Of a DNA stretch of 64,000 nucleotides, positions 1 through 10,111 are shown piece after piece; position 1 is the first letter of the stretch, and every line of letters starts with the position of its first letter. The notes under the pieces were generated by a model. It was not told the DNA's origin. It ran no database searches and saw only the letters and a list, made by a program, of their open reading frames with translations. The stretch lies in contig NC_090170.1 in the NCBI RefSeq assembly GCF_017916325.1, positions 513,501 through 577,500 of the forward strand, given 5' to 3'. Both the position numbers and the translations under genes were made by a program. The DNA comes from Leishmania martiniquensis (Eukaryota; Euglenozoa; Kinetoplastea; Trypanosomatida; Trypanosomatidae).

Positions 1-396
1 GCGAAAAAGGAATGCGAAAATGCTGTGACGCGACGTGGAAACGATGTGGCTGCCGAACCATTTTCCACTATTTGCGGCACCATCTATTCCGCAACCGATT
101 CGTACCTGATGCAGCACGGAAGGCGTGTTGCCAACCAGCTCAAGAAGACGCCGCAGCACCTATTAAAGACCTCCTTCAAAGACGTTTACTTCGAGGCTGG
201 ATCTCAGCTCTTTCGGATGCTTGCAGATTACTGCCTCGCGTCCCCTTCGTCCCAGAAGACATGCCAGTCCTTAGGATTTGTTATGAGCGCGATGGATGGC
301 TCTTCTGGTGCTGATTTCAAAATGTGGACTACCAATGTCGGAATTGAAAATACGAATCCCATGTATGAGATCATTGGCGAACATGGCGATTTGTGA
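1..396 (+). CDS. 3' end of an unidentified protein (5' truncated by window edge)
   Basis: The frame is open from base 1 and ends at TGA 394-396, giving the last 131 residues. There is no in-frame ATG before codon 38, so the real start lies outside the window. The tail is mixed and not low complexity (LLKTSFKDVYFEAG, MYEIIGEHGDL), which favours real coding sequence over chance. I recognise no domain. It is on the same strand as all following genes. Confidence 0.6.
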   Translation, partial: AKKECENAVTRRGNDVAAEPFSTICGTIYSATDSYLMQHGRRVANQLKKTPQHLLKTSFKDVYFEAGSQLFRMLADYCLASPSSQKTCQSLGFVMSAMDGSSGADFKMWTTNVGIENTNPMYEIIGEHGDL

Positions 397-952
397 AGGG
401 CAGAGTGTGAGGTGTTTTTTTCTTTCGAAAGGTTTAGCTCCTCAAGTTCGTATTTTTTCCCGTTCGTGTGGTGTGCAATGTGCAGCACTCTTTAGTGTAG
501 TTTCTCCTGACGTCTTGCTCAAGATGGGCTCTCGGGCATAGTCTTTTTTCCAATTGTGCAATCGTCACGGCTACACGGCCGCTACTGGGCAAGCAAGCAG
601 CATCTCGATCTTGCCTCCTGTGGAGAGTTCCAAGAAGCTGTATAGGTAATTTCGAGAGACCTTTGTTTGCTGTCTTCTCCTTTTAGCGGCTCCCGCAGCT
701 TCTCTGCGTCACCGCGCCTGCCGAGACTGCTCTCATCTCTTCTTGATCGCAGGAAGTGGAGATGCTCCTCCCTTCCCGTGACTTTAGGCAGCTCGCTGGC
801 TCTCACTTATGTCTTCCGCGGTTTCTCTCTGCACATTTGTCTTAAAGCTGTAAGCTTGGGCCCCCACCATCGCCTATTACAAGTCTTCTTTTTGCCTGCA
901 TACTAGCCATTTTTACAAAGACTCTTAAAGACAGCGCAGACACGCACACATA
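397..952. other. intergenic / UTR region
   Basis: No credible gene. A T-rich run lies at 414-425. Two candidate trans-splice acceptor contexts precede the next gene: a pyrimidine tract at 661-684 followed by AG, and a second at 884-899 followed by AG at 905-906. Confidence 0.6.
661..686 (+). promoter_or_regulatory. candidate trans-splice acceptor (polypyrimidine tract plus AG)
   Basis: A pyrimidine-dominated tract runs into TTTTAG, with AG at 685-686, 266 bases before the ATG of the first dehydrogenase. It fits the tract-plus-first-AG pattern used for spliced-leader addition. A weaker, closer candidate ends at 905-906. The choice between them is inference. Confidence 0.35.
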
Positions 953-1654
953 ATGAAGTCTGTCTTCATCACTGGAGGGAACCGCGGCATCGGCCTGGAG
1001 ACAGCAATCCAGATGAGCAGGCTTGGGTACTATGTGATCATTAGCTGTCGCGATGAGATGCAGGGGAAAGCAGCCATCGAGAAGGTGTCCTCGGAGGGCA
1101 CGAAGGCAGACTACGTGATAATGGACGTAACGGATGAAGCCTCTGTTGCGAAGGCGGCTACCGAGGTGTCCAGGATGGTCAACGGAGTTCTCGACGTGCT
1201 CATCAACAACGCCGGATATGCTGCTCCTTCCGGCGATAATAGCTGTGTCAACCTTGAACAGATGCGGAAGTGCTACGAGGTGAACGTAATCGGCGCTGCG
1301 TGCGTGACAAACCACTTCCTGGACATGGTGAAGAAGTCGCCCGCTGGTCGGGTGGTGAATGTCGGATCCATCATGGGGAGTTGCCAGCTGGAAGCCGACT
1401 CTCTGTGCTACACCCCATACAAGTGCTCAAAGGCTGCCCTGAACATGTATACTGTGGCTCTGGCAAGCTCGCTCAAGGATACAAACGTCAAGGCGAACTG
1501 CGCTCATCCTGGGTGGGTGAAGACGGAGATGGGTGGCCCCAAAGCACCACTGGAAATCACTGAAGGAGCTGAAACGAGTGTGTACCTTGCCACGCTGCCG
1601 GACGATGGTCCCAGCGGCGGGTTCTTCTTCAAGCGGGAACCCCTGCCCTGGTAG
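953..1654 (+). CDS. short-chain dehydrogenase/reductase, carbonyl-reductase-like (copy 1)
   Basis: Classical SDR of 233 residues with a Rossmann fold and NAD(P)H-dependent carbonyl/alcohol oxidoreduction; the substrate is unknown. The N-terminus holds the dinucleotide-binding glycine motif TGGNRGIG (residues 7-14). NNAG is near residue 85, a Ser in VGSIMGS precedes the active site, and the catalytic YxxxK appears as YKCSK. The C-terminus ends with a proline-tryptophan tail (GPSGGFFF...LPW) as in carbonyl reductase-type SDRs. The start is the first ATG of the frame. The next gene is a diverged tandem paralogue sharing GAETSVxLATLP and the LPW end, so the pair arose by duplication. No targeting signal is seen, so it is probably cytosolic. 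Confidence 0.9.
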   Translation: MKSVFITGGNRGIGLETAIQMSRLGYYVIISCRDEMQGKAAIEKVSSEGTKADYVIMDVTDEASVAKAATEVSRMVNGVLDVLINNAGYAAPSGDNSCVNLEQMRKCYEVNVIGAACVTNHFLDMVKKSPAGRVVNVGSIMGSCQLEADSLCYTPYKCSKAALNMYTVALASSLKDTNVKANCAHPGWVKTEMGGPKAPLEITEGAETSVYLATLPDDGPSGGFFFKREPLPW

Positions 1655-2276
1655 TCGTAATGAAAACGCTTTTCTTGTTTGTATTCCGGGGTGCGTTTTC
1701 TCCGCTCGCTAAGCGGGAGACACTCTGCAGCTGCTTTTTGCCTTCCACAACCAGCAGCACGCTGGGGATTGTTTTGTATGTTGTTGCTCGCGAGAGGAGA
1801 ATGCCAAAATCGCTTTTTGCTCTGAATGCAGCAGCGCGGAGAAGCCCTGGTTTTACCCCTTTCTCTTCTGTTTGATTGAACTTTCACTATTTATGGTGGC
1901 ACTTAGCCCCCCCCTCCCCTACCCTGTTGCTCCTCTACTGAGTGCTTTCATCGTTCCTGACTCAGTCGGAACTCACCTAAACTGCTCGTGGTATCTTGTG
2001 AGCGATGCCAGCTAGGGAAGGCTCGACTCTGTGTGCTCCCTCGTACCCCCAAACGTGCGCTGCATCGAACCTGACTGGGAAGGTCACAGAGCTTCACCGA
2101 ACAAAAAAGTAAACTCTGCAGCGAATTCCCTCACTTCATTTACCTAACCTACTTTCTCCTGCCTTTTTCCAATTCGATGTGAATTCTTTCAAATCCGAAG
2201 GTTCAAACCTGATTAGTGCAGCTAACCACTCAGTTGCCCAACCACTCGCATACCCGCTTCGTATTCACTCAACGCC
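1655..2276. other. intergenic / UTR region
   Basis: No gene is supported. Pyrimidine-rich tracts lie at 1850-1874 and 2151-2172. The second is followed by AG at 2199-2200 and is a likely splice acceptor context for the second dehydrogenase. A GGTTCAAACC string at 2201-2210 resembles a tRNA B box but has no tRNA fold around it. Confidence 0.55.
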
Positions 2277-3041
2277 ATGACTTCTCCGCGCAAGGTGGCG
2301 CTTGTAACCGGTGCCAACCGTGGCATTGGATTTGCGACTGCTCGTCGCCTCGGTGAACTTGGTTTCAAGGTGCTTCTTGGCGCACGTGACGCAAAGCGGG
2401 GCGAGGAGGCTGTCAACACGCTGCGTAATGACAGCCTGGATGTGGATTTGCTGCTGATGACGCCGACAGAGCACGCTTCCGTGGAGGCCGCTGTGCAGAA
2501 GGTCGAAGCTGAGTACAAGCGTCTCGATGTGCTGATCAACAACGCGGCCATCATGGATTTCGACAACAAAGTGTTTCCCTTGAACATCCAGCGCATGCGT
2601 GATGAGTTCGAGATCAACTTCTTTGCCACTGTGGATATCACAAACGACTTCCTCCCGCTGATGCTGCGGTCGTCGGACGCGCCGCGTCTGGTGTTTGTGT
2701 CGACGCCGCTTGGAACGCATGAGACGGTGGATCGCCCGCAGAACAAGTACGCACATCCCAACTTGACCGCGTATAAGTGCACCAAGTCCGCTCTGAACAT
2801 GTACGCACACAACCTTGCCAAATACCTCGAGAGCTACTCCGAGGAGGTTGGTGGCAGCGCTGCTGCCGCGAAGGTGAACTGCTGCTACCCTGGCTACGTT
2901 CGAACTGACATGTCATTCAACTCTGCGGATGCGCACTTCACTCCCTACGAGGGAGCTGAAACGAGCGTGCAGCTGGCCACCCTGCCAGCGGACGGCCCGA
3001 CGGGCGGATTTTACCACCTTGGCAAGAAGCTGCCATGGTAG
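2277..3041 (+). CDS. short-chain dehydrogenase/reductase, carbonyl-reductase-like (copy 2)
   Basis: SDR of 254 residues and tandem paralogue of the gene at 953-1654. It has TGANRGIG near residues 11-18, NNAA (in place of NNAG) near residue 92, and the catalytic YxxxK as YKCTK. A short insertion (ESYSEEVGGSAAAA) sits after the active-site helix and is absent from copy 1. The C-terminus carries GAETSVQLATLP and ends LPW. It is expected to reduce carbonyl compounds with NADPH; the substrate cannot be told. The ATG at 2277 is the first in frame and follows a pyrimidine tract. Residues differ enough from copy 1 to suggest an old duplication with possible divergence of substrate. Confidence 0.9.
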   Translation: MTSPRKVALVTGANRGIGFATARRLGELGFKVLLGARDAKRGEEAVNTLRNDSLDVDLLLMTPTEHASVEAAVQKVEAEYKRLDVLINNAAIMDFDNKVFPLNIQRMRDEFEINFFATVDITNDFLPLMLRSSDAPRLVFVSTPLGTHETVDRPQNKYAHPNLTAYKCTKSALNMYAHNLAKYLESYSEEVGGSAAAAKVNCCYPGYVRTDMSFNSADAHFTPYEGAETSVQLATLPADGPTGGFYHLGKKLPW

Positions 3042-3786
3042 CACTATCGCGCGGTGGGCAGATTACTGGCGACCCGCTCTTTTGAGCTTTTAGGATCGCC
3101 TCTAACGTGCCACGCAAGAAACCCTCTCCCCGAGGGCTCACCCGCATCAAACCCCGTTTCCCTTCAAAGCCTAACTCCTTACCTTCTGTCTTCTCTTCAC
3201 CTCTCAGCTTTCCCTTCTTGTTAACTGGTATGTGCTGGCGTGTCGGCTGGCTCGCATTGAGGGGCAGAATGTCACCCCTGACAGTGCAGTATGTCTGCTG
3301 CACACTGACGCAGCAGAAAGAAAAAGCGAAAAGCGAAAAAAAAAAGCAGCAGCTGACTTTCTATGAAGAGGAGACCTATGTTGCACCTACCACCTCTCAT
3401 AAGTTGAGAATAGGCTTCATGCCAGTATCGCAGCGAACTCAGCGCTCATTCGGAGGTGACTGTCCATGCGTATAAGCACATGAGGTCGGCTTGCACGTCT
3501 GCGCCCGTCTCATGCCCTCACCTTAAACCGATGGGACTATGAAGGACTGAATGCGATGGCCTTCCTACTCCTCGCCTTTACTATGTGCACTTCTCTTTGT
3601 TTGCTCTGGCACTTTGAGCTATGTGTTGTGGACCGGTTACCTGCATGTGGGTAGCGAGTGGCCCACTCGAATCACATCCGCTGTGGGCATTTTTCTGTGT
3701 TTGCCACTGAAAGAAACAAGGAACGAAGAGGTGCTTGGAAGAGCTACCAAGATCTTTGAGTAAAGGGGCAAAGCTACCAGGATCTC
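3042..3786. other. intergenic / UTR region
   Basis: No credible gene. A long pyrimidine tract lies at about 3178-3220. A short imperfect direct repeat, GAGCTACCAAGATCT (from about 3742) and AAGCTACCAGGATCT (from about 3770), sits just before the next ATG. Confidence 0.5.
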
Positions 3787-4344
3787 ATGTCCGGCACTGC
3801 GCGTCGCGACGCCGCAGGTGGTGAGCTAACGGAGGAGGAAGAGGAGGAAGAGCTTGGACTTCCCTCCTCTTCGCCCCGAGCAACCTCGGTAGAGGCATGC
3901 AGTCGCAGCGACAGGGTCGCCTGCAACGGCAAGAATGTGCTGTCTAGAACACCGAGTGATTTTGCAATGCGAAATTTTCGCACGGCGGACACCGAAGATG
4001 AGTTTGCCCTTGATATCTCGTTTGTGGCGTCCAAAGTTAGCTCTTCACACAGTGGGCTGGGCGCGTTCGCACCGGCGGGCCTCACCACCACAAACGCCGC
4101 AATCGGCCTGCATCAGCGAAGGATGCCGAGGACAACAGCCGCGGGTCAATCCTCCACCTGTGGCCAAGGGCAGGAGGAGCGACAGTTGTCGATAATTGGC
4201 ACGTGGGAGAAGGTAGAAAGCGTGTCACTGAGCAAGTACCAGGGATCGGACATACTAGATGATTCTGACCGCCAGCATGATGAGGCAGAGTTCCGAGCTT
4301 GGAAAATGCGAGACGCGTTTCGGCGGCAGCAGCTGCTGCTATGA
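3787..4344 (+). CDS. hypothetical protein, acidic N-terminal tract
   Basis: An open frame of 185 residues starting at the first ATG. Residues about 15-22 form a run of glutamates, followed by a Ser-rich and probably disordered middle. The C-terminal third looks more ordered (SIIGTWEKVESVSLSKYQG, then an RQHDEAEFRAWKMRDAFRRQQ helix-like tail). No domain is recognised. Support comes from length, strand, spacing between genes and the conserved-looking end. It could still be a chance frame. Confidence 0.55.
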   Translation: MSGTARRDAAGGELTEEEEEEELGLPSSSPRATSVEACSRSDRVACNGKNVLSRTPSDFAMRNFRTADTEDEFALDISFVASKVSSSHSGLGAFAPAGLTTTNAAIGLHQRRMPRTTAAGQSSTCGQGQEERQLSIIGTWEKVESVSLSKYQGSDILDDSDRQHDEAEFRAWKMRDAFRRQQLLL

Positions 4345-5314
4345 TACACATGTACCTGTCGGCGCAATAGCTCGTTTAGCAGGTCATAGACGGTGAACTG
4401 CAAGTTTACGGGCATGCTAGGGTTTAGGTGTGCGAAGGTAGCGTGCTCATTCCATGGATATGACTTGAGGCTTGCGATGTTTGGAGAGTGGCACTTCTCG
4501 AGTGACAATCTTATTCAGGGCACCGGCGACTATGTGGAATGACACAATTTGTTTACAGACGTCATTCGACCAAGGGCTTCAATGCAAAACATTTGTCGCT
4601 GCCCGAAGCTCAACAGAGTGACCGATGCGGGCGAGTTCTGCTGGCCAACATGAGGAGAAAGGGGGAGAGCCACAGCTTTTTCTTCAGTTCTATGGTTTGA
4701 TTGCCACTCTGACATTTCGCCTGAGAGCAGATGACATTGAAGTGTGTGGAAGCTTCTGATGTCAGCATCGCGACTGAGGAAGCTGCGATGAACCCTCCGT
4801 CCTTTCCGCTCACCCTTTCCCTCATTGCTCATTTGTGGCTTCTCACTTGCGGCGGTAATCGCCACAGACGCACCACGTTACACCCTTTTTCTCTTGCTTA
4901 AACGCTATCGGCCACTCTACGTCAATCGCGAAGAAGTGGAAGCGTCTGCCGCGGACTGTCCAGCGCCCTTTTCCCTGCTCTATTTCTTTGCCGGACACGT
5001 CGAATACAGCATCAGGTGCGATGGGGCCTCTGGACGCGGAAGAGCAAAAGACATGAGGTATTAACCTGGGACCGCTTCACATTTTTTTCCCGCTAGTCCG
5101 CTCAGTGCACAAGCTCAGCGCAGGGTAACGAAGCACCAGAGAACAAGTCAATTTTTTTAGACGCACCAAAATACCTCTGTTACCGTGTAGGCTAAGTAGC
5201 ACAGGAACCCAACCAACAAGGGGAAACAAGAAGCGGGATAGAAAATTCCGCAGCCATAAGCTTACTTGCACATAGAACGGATACACAAACGCACACGGTG
5301 CTTTCGGTGCAGTG
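4345..5314. other. intergenic / UTR region
   Basis: No gene supported. A T-rich tract at 5082-5091 with AG at 5095-5096 is a candidate splice acceptor for the following coiled-coil gene. Short frames on either strand here lack domain content. Confidence 0.5.
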
Positions 5315-7858
5315 ATGTCTTCTCGATGGCCTTCCTCCCTCCTTAACGCCACCAACAAGCGGCTGACAGAGCGCATTGAGCAGCTGACCCTTGAGCTCGA
5401 TACCAAACGCAACTCTGTCTCGGAGCAGCGCGAGGTCGTGGCGCTCCTAAAAAAAAACCAGCACCGAGCGCAACAACAAGTCAAGGCCGCTGAAGAGGCA
5501 CTAGAGCGTGAGCGGGCTGCCGTCGAAGCCGATGAGGACAGACTCAAGCAGCTCCAGCAAGAGGCTGAGACAGATGCGCACCGAGTGCGCCGAGCAAAAG
5601 AGGCAGAAGCACAGCTGTCTCAAACTGTCTCTGCTTTAGAGTCAGCTGTAGATCAACGCTGCCGCGCTTTAAGTGGACAACGAGAGATCGCTGCCAGTCT
5701 CGAGGAGGAGGCGAAGGAGCTGGTGTCGGAGCAGCTCAGCCGCCAGCGCGCAGGGGATGAGTTGGCTGCTTCACAGCGCGAGCTTTCATCCACTGTATGG
5801 GCCACGCTAGGCCGCCTCAACGAAAAAGTTCTTGCCTCCACGCGGCGTTTGGAGGAGGCGCAAGGCGAACGTCTCCGTGTACTGCAGGAATTGGATTGTA
5901 TGCAGGTCGCCTTGCAGCATGCTGTCAATGATCAGGCGGAGAGCGTGCGCACACTGGAGCTCGTTCATGTGCAGAGCTCCCAGCTCGATGCGCAGGTGCT
6001 GGCAAATTCCAAATCCATGGAGGCTCTGTCAGAGGCTGCCCGTGAGAGGGAGAAGATTCGTGACGAGCTGCACGCCACGCTGGAGCGGCTCCTCCAGGAT
6101 AACAAGCACCAAGCACTCGCCAGCGATGTTAAACGTGAGCGGTACGATAGGCACGTGCGTGCGTTCCAAAAGGCCGTCGCGGCCATGCGAGAGGACGAGT
6201 CGCGCTCTCTGAGCACCACGCGCTGCGAGCAGGTCGAGGTACAGCACCTTTCTCAAGAGCATCGAAAGCTCGAACACGTCATCCTTTTGTGCGAGGAAAA
6301 GAGACAACTACTGGCGCAGCAGCAGGCGCGTCGTAACGCGCTGGAGGATGCTCGCGCGCGGATGCGGCAGCAGGAGTCGACTGGGCAGCCGTCACCGGCG
6401 GCGCTGCTTGACATGATCCTGGCTCTTGAGCGGCAGGAGGCGCTACTAGACGACCGCGTGGAGCGCACCCGTGCGAAGCTCACAGCTGCAATTCAGATTT
6501 TCACGGAGGAGGGTCGAAAGGGCGAACAAATCAACGCTGCGGTCACTAATAAGGTGAAGGTCAAAGTGACCCTTCTCTCCGACCAAGAAGCCTCAGAAGG
6601 TCATGTGCAGCTGCTCAAGGAGAGAAGCAGGAAGCTTGAGGAGGCACTGACCGAACGGCAGGGGCTGCTCCCCTCCCTGCAGGCAATGGGGCAGGAGCAG
6701 CGCGCTCAACGCCAGGCCTCCTGGCTGCGCGAGATTGAGCAGCTGCGCAGCACCCTCCTGCGCATGCAGCGAGCCCATCAGCAGCTGCTTCATGGAACGG
6801 TGACGCTTCGCAGTAGTCTGCATCACACGCGCAAGACGGTTGAAGAGAAGGATGTGTCGCAGGGTAAGCTACTGAGCGACTTGCTTCTGCTCGAGGCGGA
6901 AGTGTCTAGGCTGGAAGGCGAGATGACAGCCACCGCTGAGGAACAGAATAGCCGGTTGCTCCAGCACAACCAGGCAGAAGTCACGCTGCAGTCATTGATG
7001 AAGGCGGCTGACGTGCAGGTTGGTGTACTCAAGGAGGCGGCGGGCGTCGCGGCGTACCTTCGAGCTGAGGTGCAGATCGAAGAGGAACGGATTCAGGCCG
7101 ACATGCAAGGCGCCCTTGTCGAGCTGCACCTCAATGAAAGCGAAGTGCACGAGCTGAGCGAGGAGCTGCGGCGGCATCGCAAGAAGCTGAGTCTTCTTCG
7201 CCTCCGCTACGAGGACGTGATGGAGTCGATGACTCGGGCAGCTCAGAAGCCGCTGAACGAGGACCAAGAAGGGTCCACACCGATACCCCTGCCCAACAGC
7301 GAGAGCAAAAATTGCACCCCAGAGGCGGTGCATGCCCACCTCTTGCTGCGCCGCTCCTACGAGCGGGAGCAGCTTATGCAACGGGGTAACTACCTCGATC
7401 TCCGCTTAGTAGCACTGGATAGGGAAACGAGCACCCTGCGGCATATGTTGGACGGGTTGCGCTCCTCTCGTGGCGTTACAACTGAACATGCGAACCCTGT
7501 CGACGGAAGCTCTTCGACAGTGCAAAAGGCGGATACTTGCTCGATCGAGAGCAACAGCGTACAACCAGGACCCTCAACCCCTTCGTGCTCTCCTGCACTT
7601 ATCAAAAAGCATCTGCTGAGTAGTGCTGAGGCAAGTGAACACTGCTGGAGGGCGGAGCTGCGGCTTCTAGATGAGACTTTGGCTGCTATGAGTCAACAGC
7701 GGGATGGCTTGCGGGTGCGGCTGCACGAGATGCGCGCCACGTTGAAAGAGCTGCAGGATGCTGAGCGGCAGAAGCGCATGCACGTGCAAAAGCTCCGTGA
7801 GGCTGCTCAGCGTTCTCGCAAGCTGGCTAGCATCGTGAGCGTGAAGCGCGGCAAGTAA
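5315..7858 (+). CDS. CCDC39/FAP59-like axonemal coiled-coil protein
   Basis: A protein of 847 residues that is almost entirely alpha-helical coiled coil rich in E, Q, R and L. The layout matches CCDC39 (Chlamydomonas FAP59): NKRLTERIEQL at the start, then near residue 630 the block KLSLLRLRYEDVMESM. This is followed by a region with LLRRSYEREQLMQRGNYLD and an RETSTLRHMLDGL stretch, in the same order as the vertebrate protein. With CCDC40 this family forms the 96-nm axonemal ruler that positions dynein arms and radial spokes, so it should act in the flagellum. GTG at 5312 directly precedes the ATG chosen. A basic tail follows a Ser-rich linker near residues 735-755. Confidence 0.8.
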   Translation: MSSRWPSSLLNATNKRLTERIEQLTLELDTKRNSVSEQREVVALLKKNQHRAQQQVKAAEEALERERAAVEADEDRLKQLQQEAETDAHRVRRAKEAEAQLSQTVSALESAVDQRCRALSGQREIAASLEEEAKELVSEQLSRQRAGDELAASQRELSSTVWATLGRLNEKVLASTRRLEEAQGERLRVLQELDCMQVALQHAVNDQAESVRTLELVHVQSSQLDAQVLANSKSMEALSEAAREREKIRDELHATLERLLQDNKHQALASDVKRERYDRHVRAFQKAVAAMREDESRSLSTTRCEQVEVQHLSQEHRKLEHVILLCEEKRQLLAQQQARRNALEDARARMRQQESTGQPSPAALLDMILALERQEALLDDRVERTRAKLTAAIQIFTEEGRKGEQINAAVTNKVKVKVTLLSDQEASEGHVQLLKERSRKLEEALTERQGLLPSLQAMGQEQRAQRQASWLREIEQLRSTLLRMQRAHQQLLHGTVTLRSSLHHTRKTVEEKDVSQGKLLSDLLLLEAEVSRLEGEMTATAEEQNSRLLQHNQAEVTLQSLMKAADVQVGVLKEAAGVAAYLRAEVQIEEERIQADMQGALVELHLNESEVHELSEELRRHRKKLSLLRLRYEDVMESMTRAAQKPLNEDQEGSTPIPLPNSESKNCTPEAVHAHLLLRRSYEREQLMQRGNYLDLRLVALDRETSTLRHMLDGLRSSRGVTTEHANPVDGSSSTVQKADTCSIESNSVQPGPSTPSCSPALIKKHLLSSAEASEHCWRAELRLLDETLAAMSQQRDGLRVRLHEMRATLKELQDAERQKRMHVQKLREAAQRSRKLASIVSVKRGK

Positions 7859-8688
7859 CTGACACGCTCCTGTTTACGTGGGTACATCGCGTTCTTCTGC
7901 TGCCTTGTGCTTTTGCCTCGAGGTAAGGCGCGCTGTATACCCAGAGTGTCACGCAGTATTCTACAGCGAACCTTTCGATGCTTTCTTTTTCGCTTTCCCC
8001 CCTCTCTGCGCTCCTCTCTTGCTCAGCGCGCTGCCACACGGTTCTGTTTGCCTTCGCGTTTCAGGAGCTTTCGCAAAGCGGCCGCAAAAAAAGGCAGAGG
8101 GGGACGAGCTCTGTGTTTCATGTACACGCATTGAGCAGATCTCTATGCTCTTGGTGACGCTTGTGCGCCATCACCAGCAGAAACGAGGAATCATTAACAA
8201 CTACTTTGCCAGCGCGCCTGTGACTCGGATGACCGAAGGGAAAAATGACGCTCTAGGATGGTGGAAGATCATAGAAAGAGAAAGCGGCGGACACCCGTCT
8301 CCTGTCGGCTCTTCTCGTAGCGCCCCCCTCCCCAATCACTCAGAAATGGGTCACGCGGTACTTTCGTTCCTGCACAAACTCTTTGGTCGCTGCCCTATGC
8401 CGCACCCTTTATCTCCTTAAACATTCCCCTTCTTTTCTTTCCCCTGTCACGGGCTACACGGAGGTCGCGTTACACGCAAGCAAGCGAAAAACGCTCTGCA
8501 GGTCACGCAGTCGAGCTTTTCAACCCTCGAGCATAGGTGGGCTATTTCTCTCCGACTCATTCACGCATACAGACGATCTCTCCACGTAGTTGGACTCAAA
8601 GAAGTCATTCCTCTCCCATTCTTCCCCTCGTCCCCCCCAACCACACACACACACACACACGACACAGATCCACCACCGCCTTGCGAAG
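7859..8688. other. intergenic / UTR region with (CA)n
   Basis: No gene supported. A strong pyrimidine tract at 7981-8023 is followed by AG at 8025-8026. A (CA)n microsatellite at 8642-8660 lies only 29 bases before the next ATG, so it is probably in that gene's 5' UTR. Confidence 0.55.
8642..8660. repeat. (CA)n microsatellite before Grx3-like ATG
   Basis: An uninterrupted CA dinucleotide run of about nine units, 28 bases upstream of the start codon. Similar runs precede the large gene at 25484 and the ISCA-like gene at 34205. Confidence 0.85.
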
Positions 8689-9375
8689 ATGCTTAAGGTT
8701 ACCTCGAAGGAGCACTACGCCGACATCAAGAAGAAGGCCGAGGGCGCGTTGGGACTCGTCGTACACTTCAGTGCCACCTGGTGCGAGCCCTGCACTGCCG
8801 TCAATGAGCATCTTGCCAAGCAAGCTGCCGAGTACGGCGGCAGCGTTGTCTTTGCTGAGGTGGATTGCGGTGAATTCGCCGATGTGTGCGAGGCGGAGGG
8901 GATCGAGTCAGTTCCCTTCGTTGCCTATTTTCGCACTCCGCTAGCCGGCGATGATCGTTGCGTCGAGCGCGTGGCAGATGTAGCTGGTGCAAAGCTCGAC
9001 CAAATCGACATGAATACCTACTCCTTGTTTGGCCAGAATGGTGGGAGCGGGGTTCAGCAGAGGGACTTTGCTACAGTAGACGACTACTTGCACTACCTCA
9101 CGAAGCGGTCTGGGGTGGTGATGTTCATCACAGGGACTCCCTCCCGTCCGCGCTGCGGCTTCACTGGTCAGCTGTGTAAACTGGTGCAGCAGCTCGGCGT
9201 CTCGTTCATCTACTACGACGTTATGACGAGCGACTTGGTTTGCGAGCGACTCAAGACGTACGCCAACTGGCCGACGTATCCACAGGTGTATGTAGACGGT
9301 GAGCTGATCGGTGGTTGGGACATCTGCCGAGAGCTGCACGAGGAGGGCAGCCTGAAGTCGACGTTGAAGCACTGA
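8689..9375 (+). CDS. monothiol glutaredoxin with N-terminal thioredoxin-like domain (Grx3/PICOT type)
   Basis: Of 228 residues, about 1-115 form a thioredoxin-like domain with active-site motif WCEPC (residues 31-35, Glu where WCGPC is usual). Residues about 125-228 form a monothiol glutaredoxin domain. The Grx site reads CGFT (Cys156) rather than CGFS, and the lysine usually found in the KGTP context before it is Thr (FITGTP). WPTYPQVYVDGE and GGWDI, the glutathione-contact and C-terminal motifs, are present. Family members bind a glutathione-ligated 2Fe-2S cluster and handle cytosolic/nuclear iron. I start at the ATG after the (CA)n tract because the upstream 33 codons encode only repeat-derived His/Thr. 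Confidence 0.9.
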   Translation: MLKVTSKEHYADIKKKAEGALGLVVHFSATWCEPCTAVNEHLAKQAAEYGGSVVFAEVDCGEFADVCEAEGIESVPFVAYFRTPLAGDDRCVERVADVAGAKLDQIDMNTYSLFGQNGGSGVQQRDFATVDDYLHYLTKRSGVVMFITGTPSRPRCGFTGQLCKLVQQLGVSFIYYDVMTSDLVCERLKTYANWPTYPQVYVDGELIGGWDICRELHEEGSLKSTLKH

Positions 9376-10111
9376 GTATGCTACGTGCTTGAACCACATG
9401 AAAACAGGCACGGGCGGGCAGGCTGCCGCTGTGGTGCGGAGCGGCTGTCCACGAACGGAGTGCGACGGCTGTTGAGCTGCCAGGAGGCCCAGCTTTGGCC
9501 TCTGTGGGGCCATCGCTGCTTTGCATTTGTCTCAACCGGGACTTTGTCCTCTGTGGTCTCTGCGGCCTTCCTTTTCTCTTTGCGGGGTAGTGTTGTCCCC
9601 GATAAGGCCTGCCGCTTCACCGTGGTATCGGGTTCTCGTGCCCGCTCGGATTTTTTTCCCTTCCTCCAAGTTTCCATTCTGTGGCACAGCACACAATTTT
9701 CTCCCCCTCTTTCTCTTCTCTCCTCTCGTCTGCTCCACTTGTGTGCGACTGTCACACACAAACGCACATACATACAGCCACTCGCACACTGCGAGGTGCA
9801 CGCCGAGGAAGAACCGATCACCGAAGAGAAGCGCTATAAGGGCAGTTTAACTGGCCGCATCTCTCGTGCTGTTGCTGTTGTTTGTAGGTTCTGTTCTTGA
9901 GGGGAAATTGCTGTGCTGGTTCGACCTGCACAGGCAAGACGCCAGAGATTTGCCCCTTTACTGCTCGCTTGCCCAGCGAGGTTGTTGGACTGACCTGGGC
10001 CTCCCCGTCTTCCCTTTCCTCATTCGCATTGATTCACATCTGCCCGTTTTCTGCCTTATTCCTCTTTGTTGCTTCTTTCTTCGACCGGGTCTGATTAGAC
10101 CCTGCAGGCCG
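9376..10111. other. intergenic / UTR region
   Basis: No gene supported. Pyrimidine-rich stretches lie at about 9649-9735 and 10050-10084. AG at 10097-10098 is the last before the next ATG and would give a very short 5' UTR; earlier AGs are possible acceptors. Confidence 0.5.

Noticed and set aside
2195..2215. GGTTCAAACC as a tRNA B box
   Set aside because: No acceptor stem or A box at the right spacing upstream.
7878..8420. 180-codon plus-strand frame after the CCDC39-like gene
   Set aside because: Starts at GTG, no domain, overlaps the pyrimidine tract expected in a UTR.
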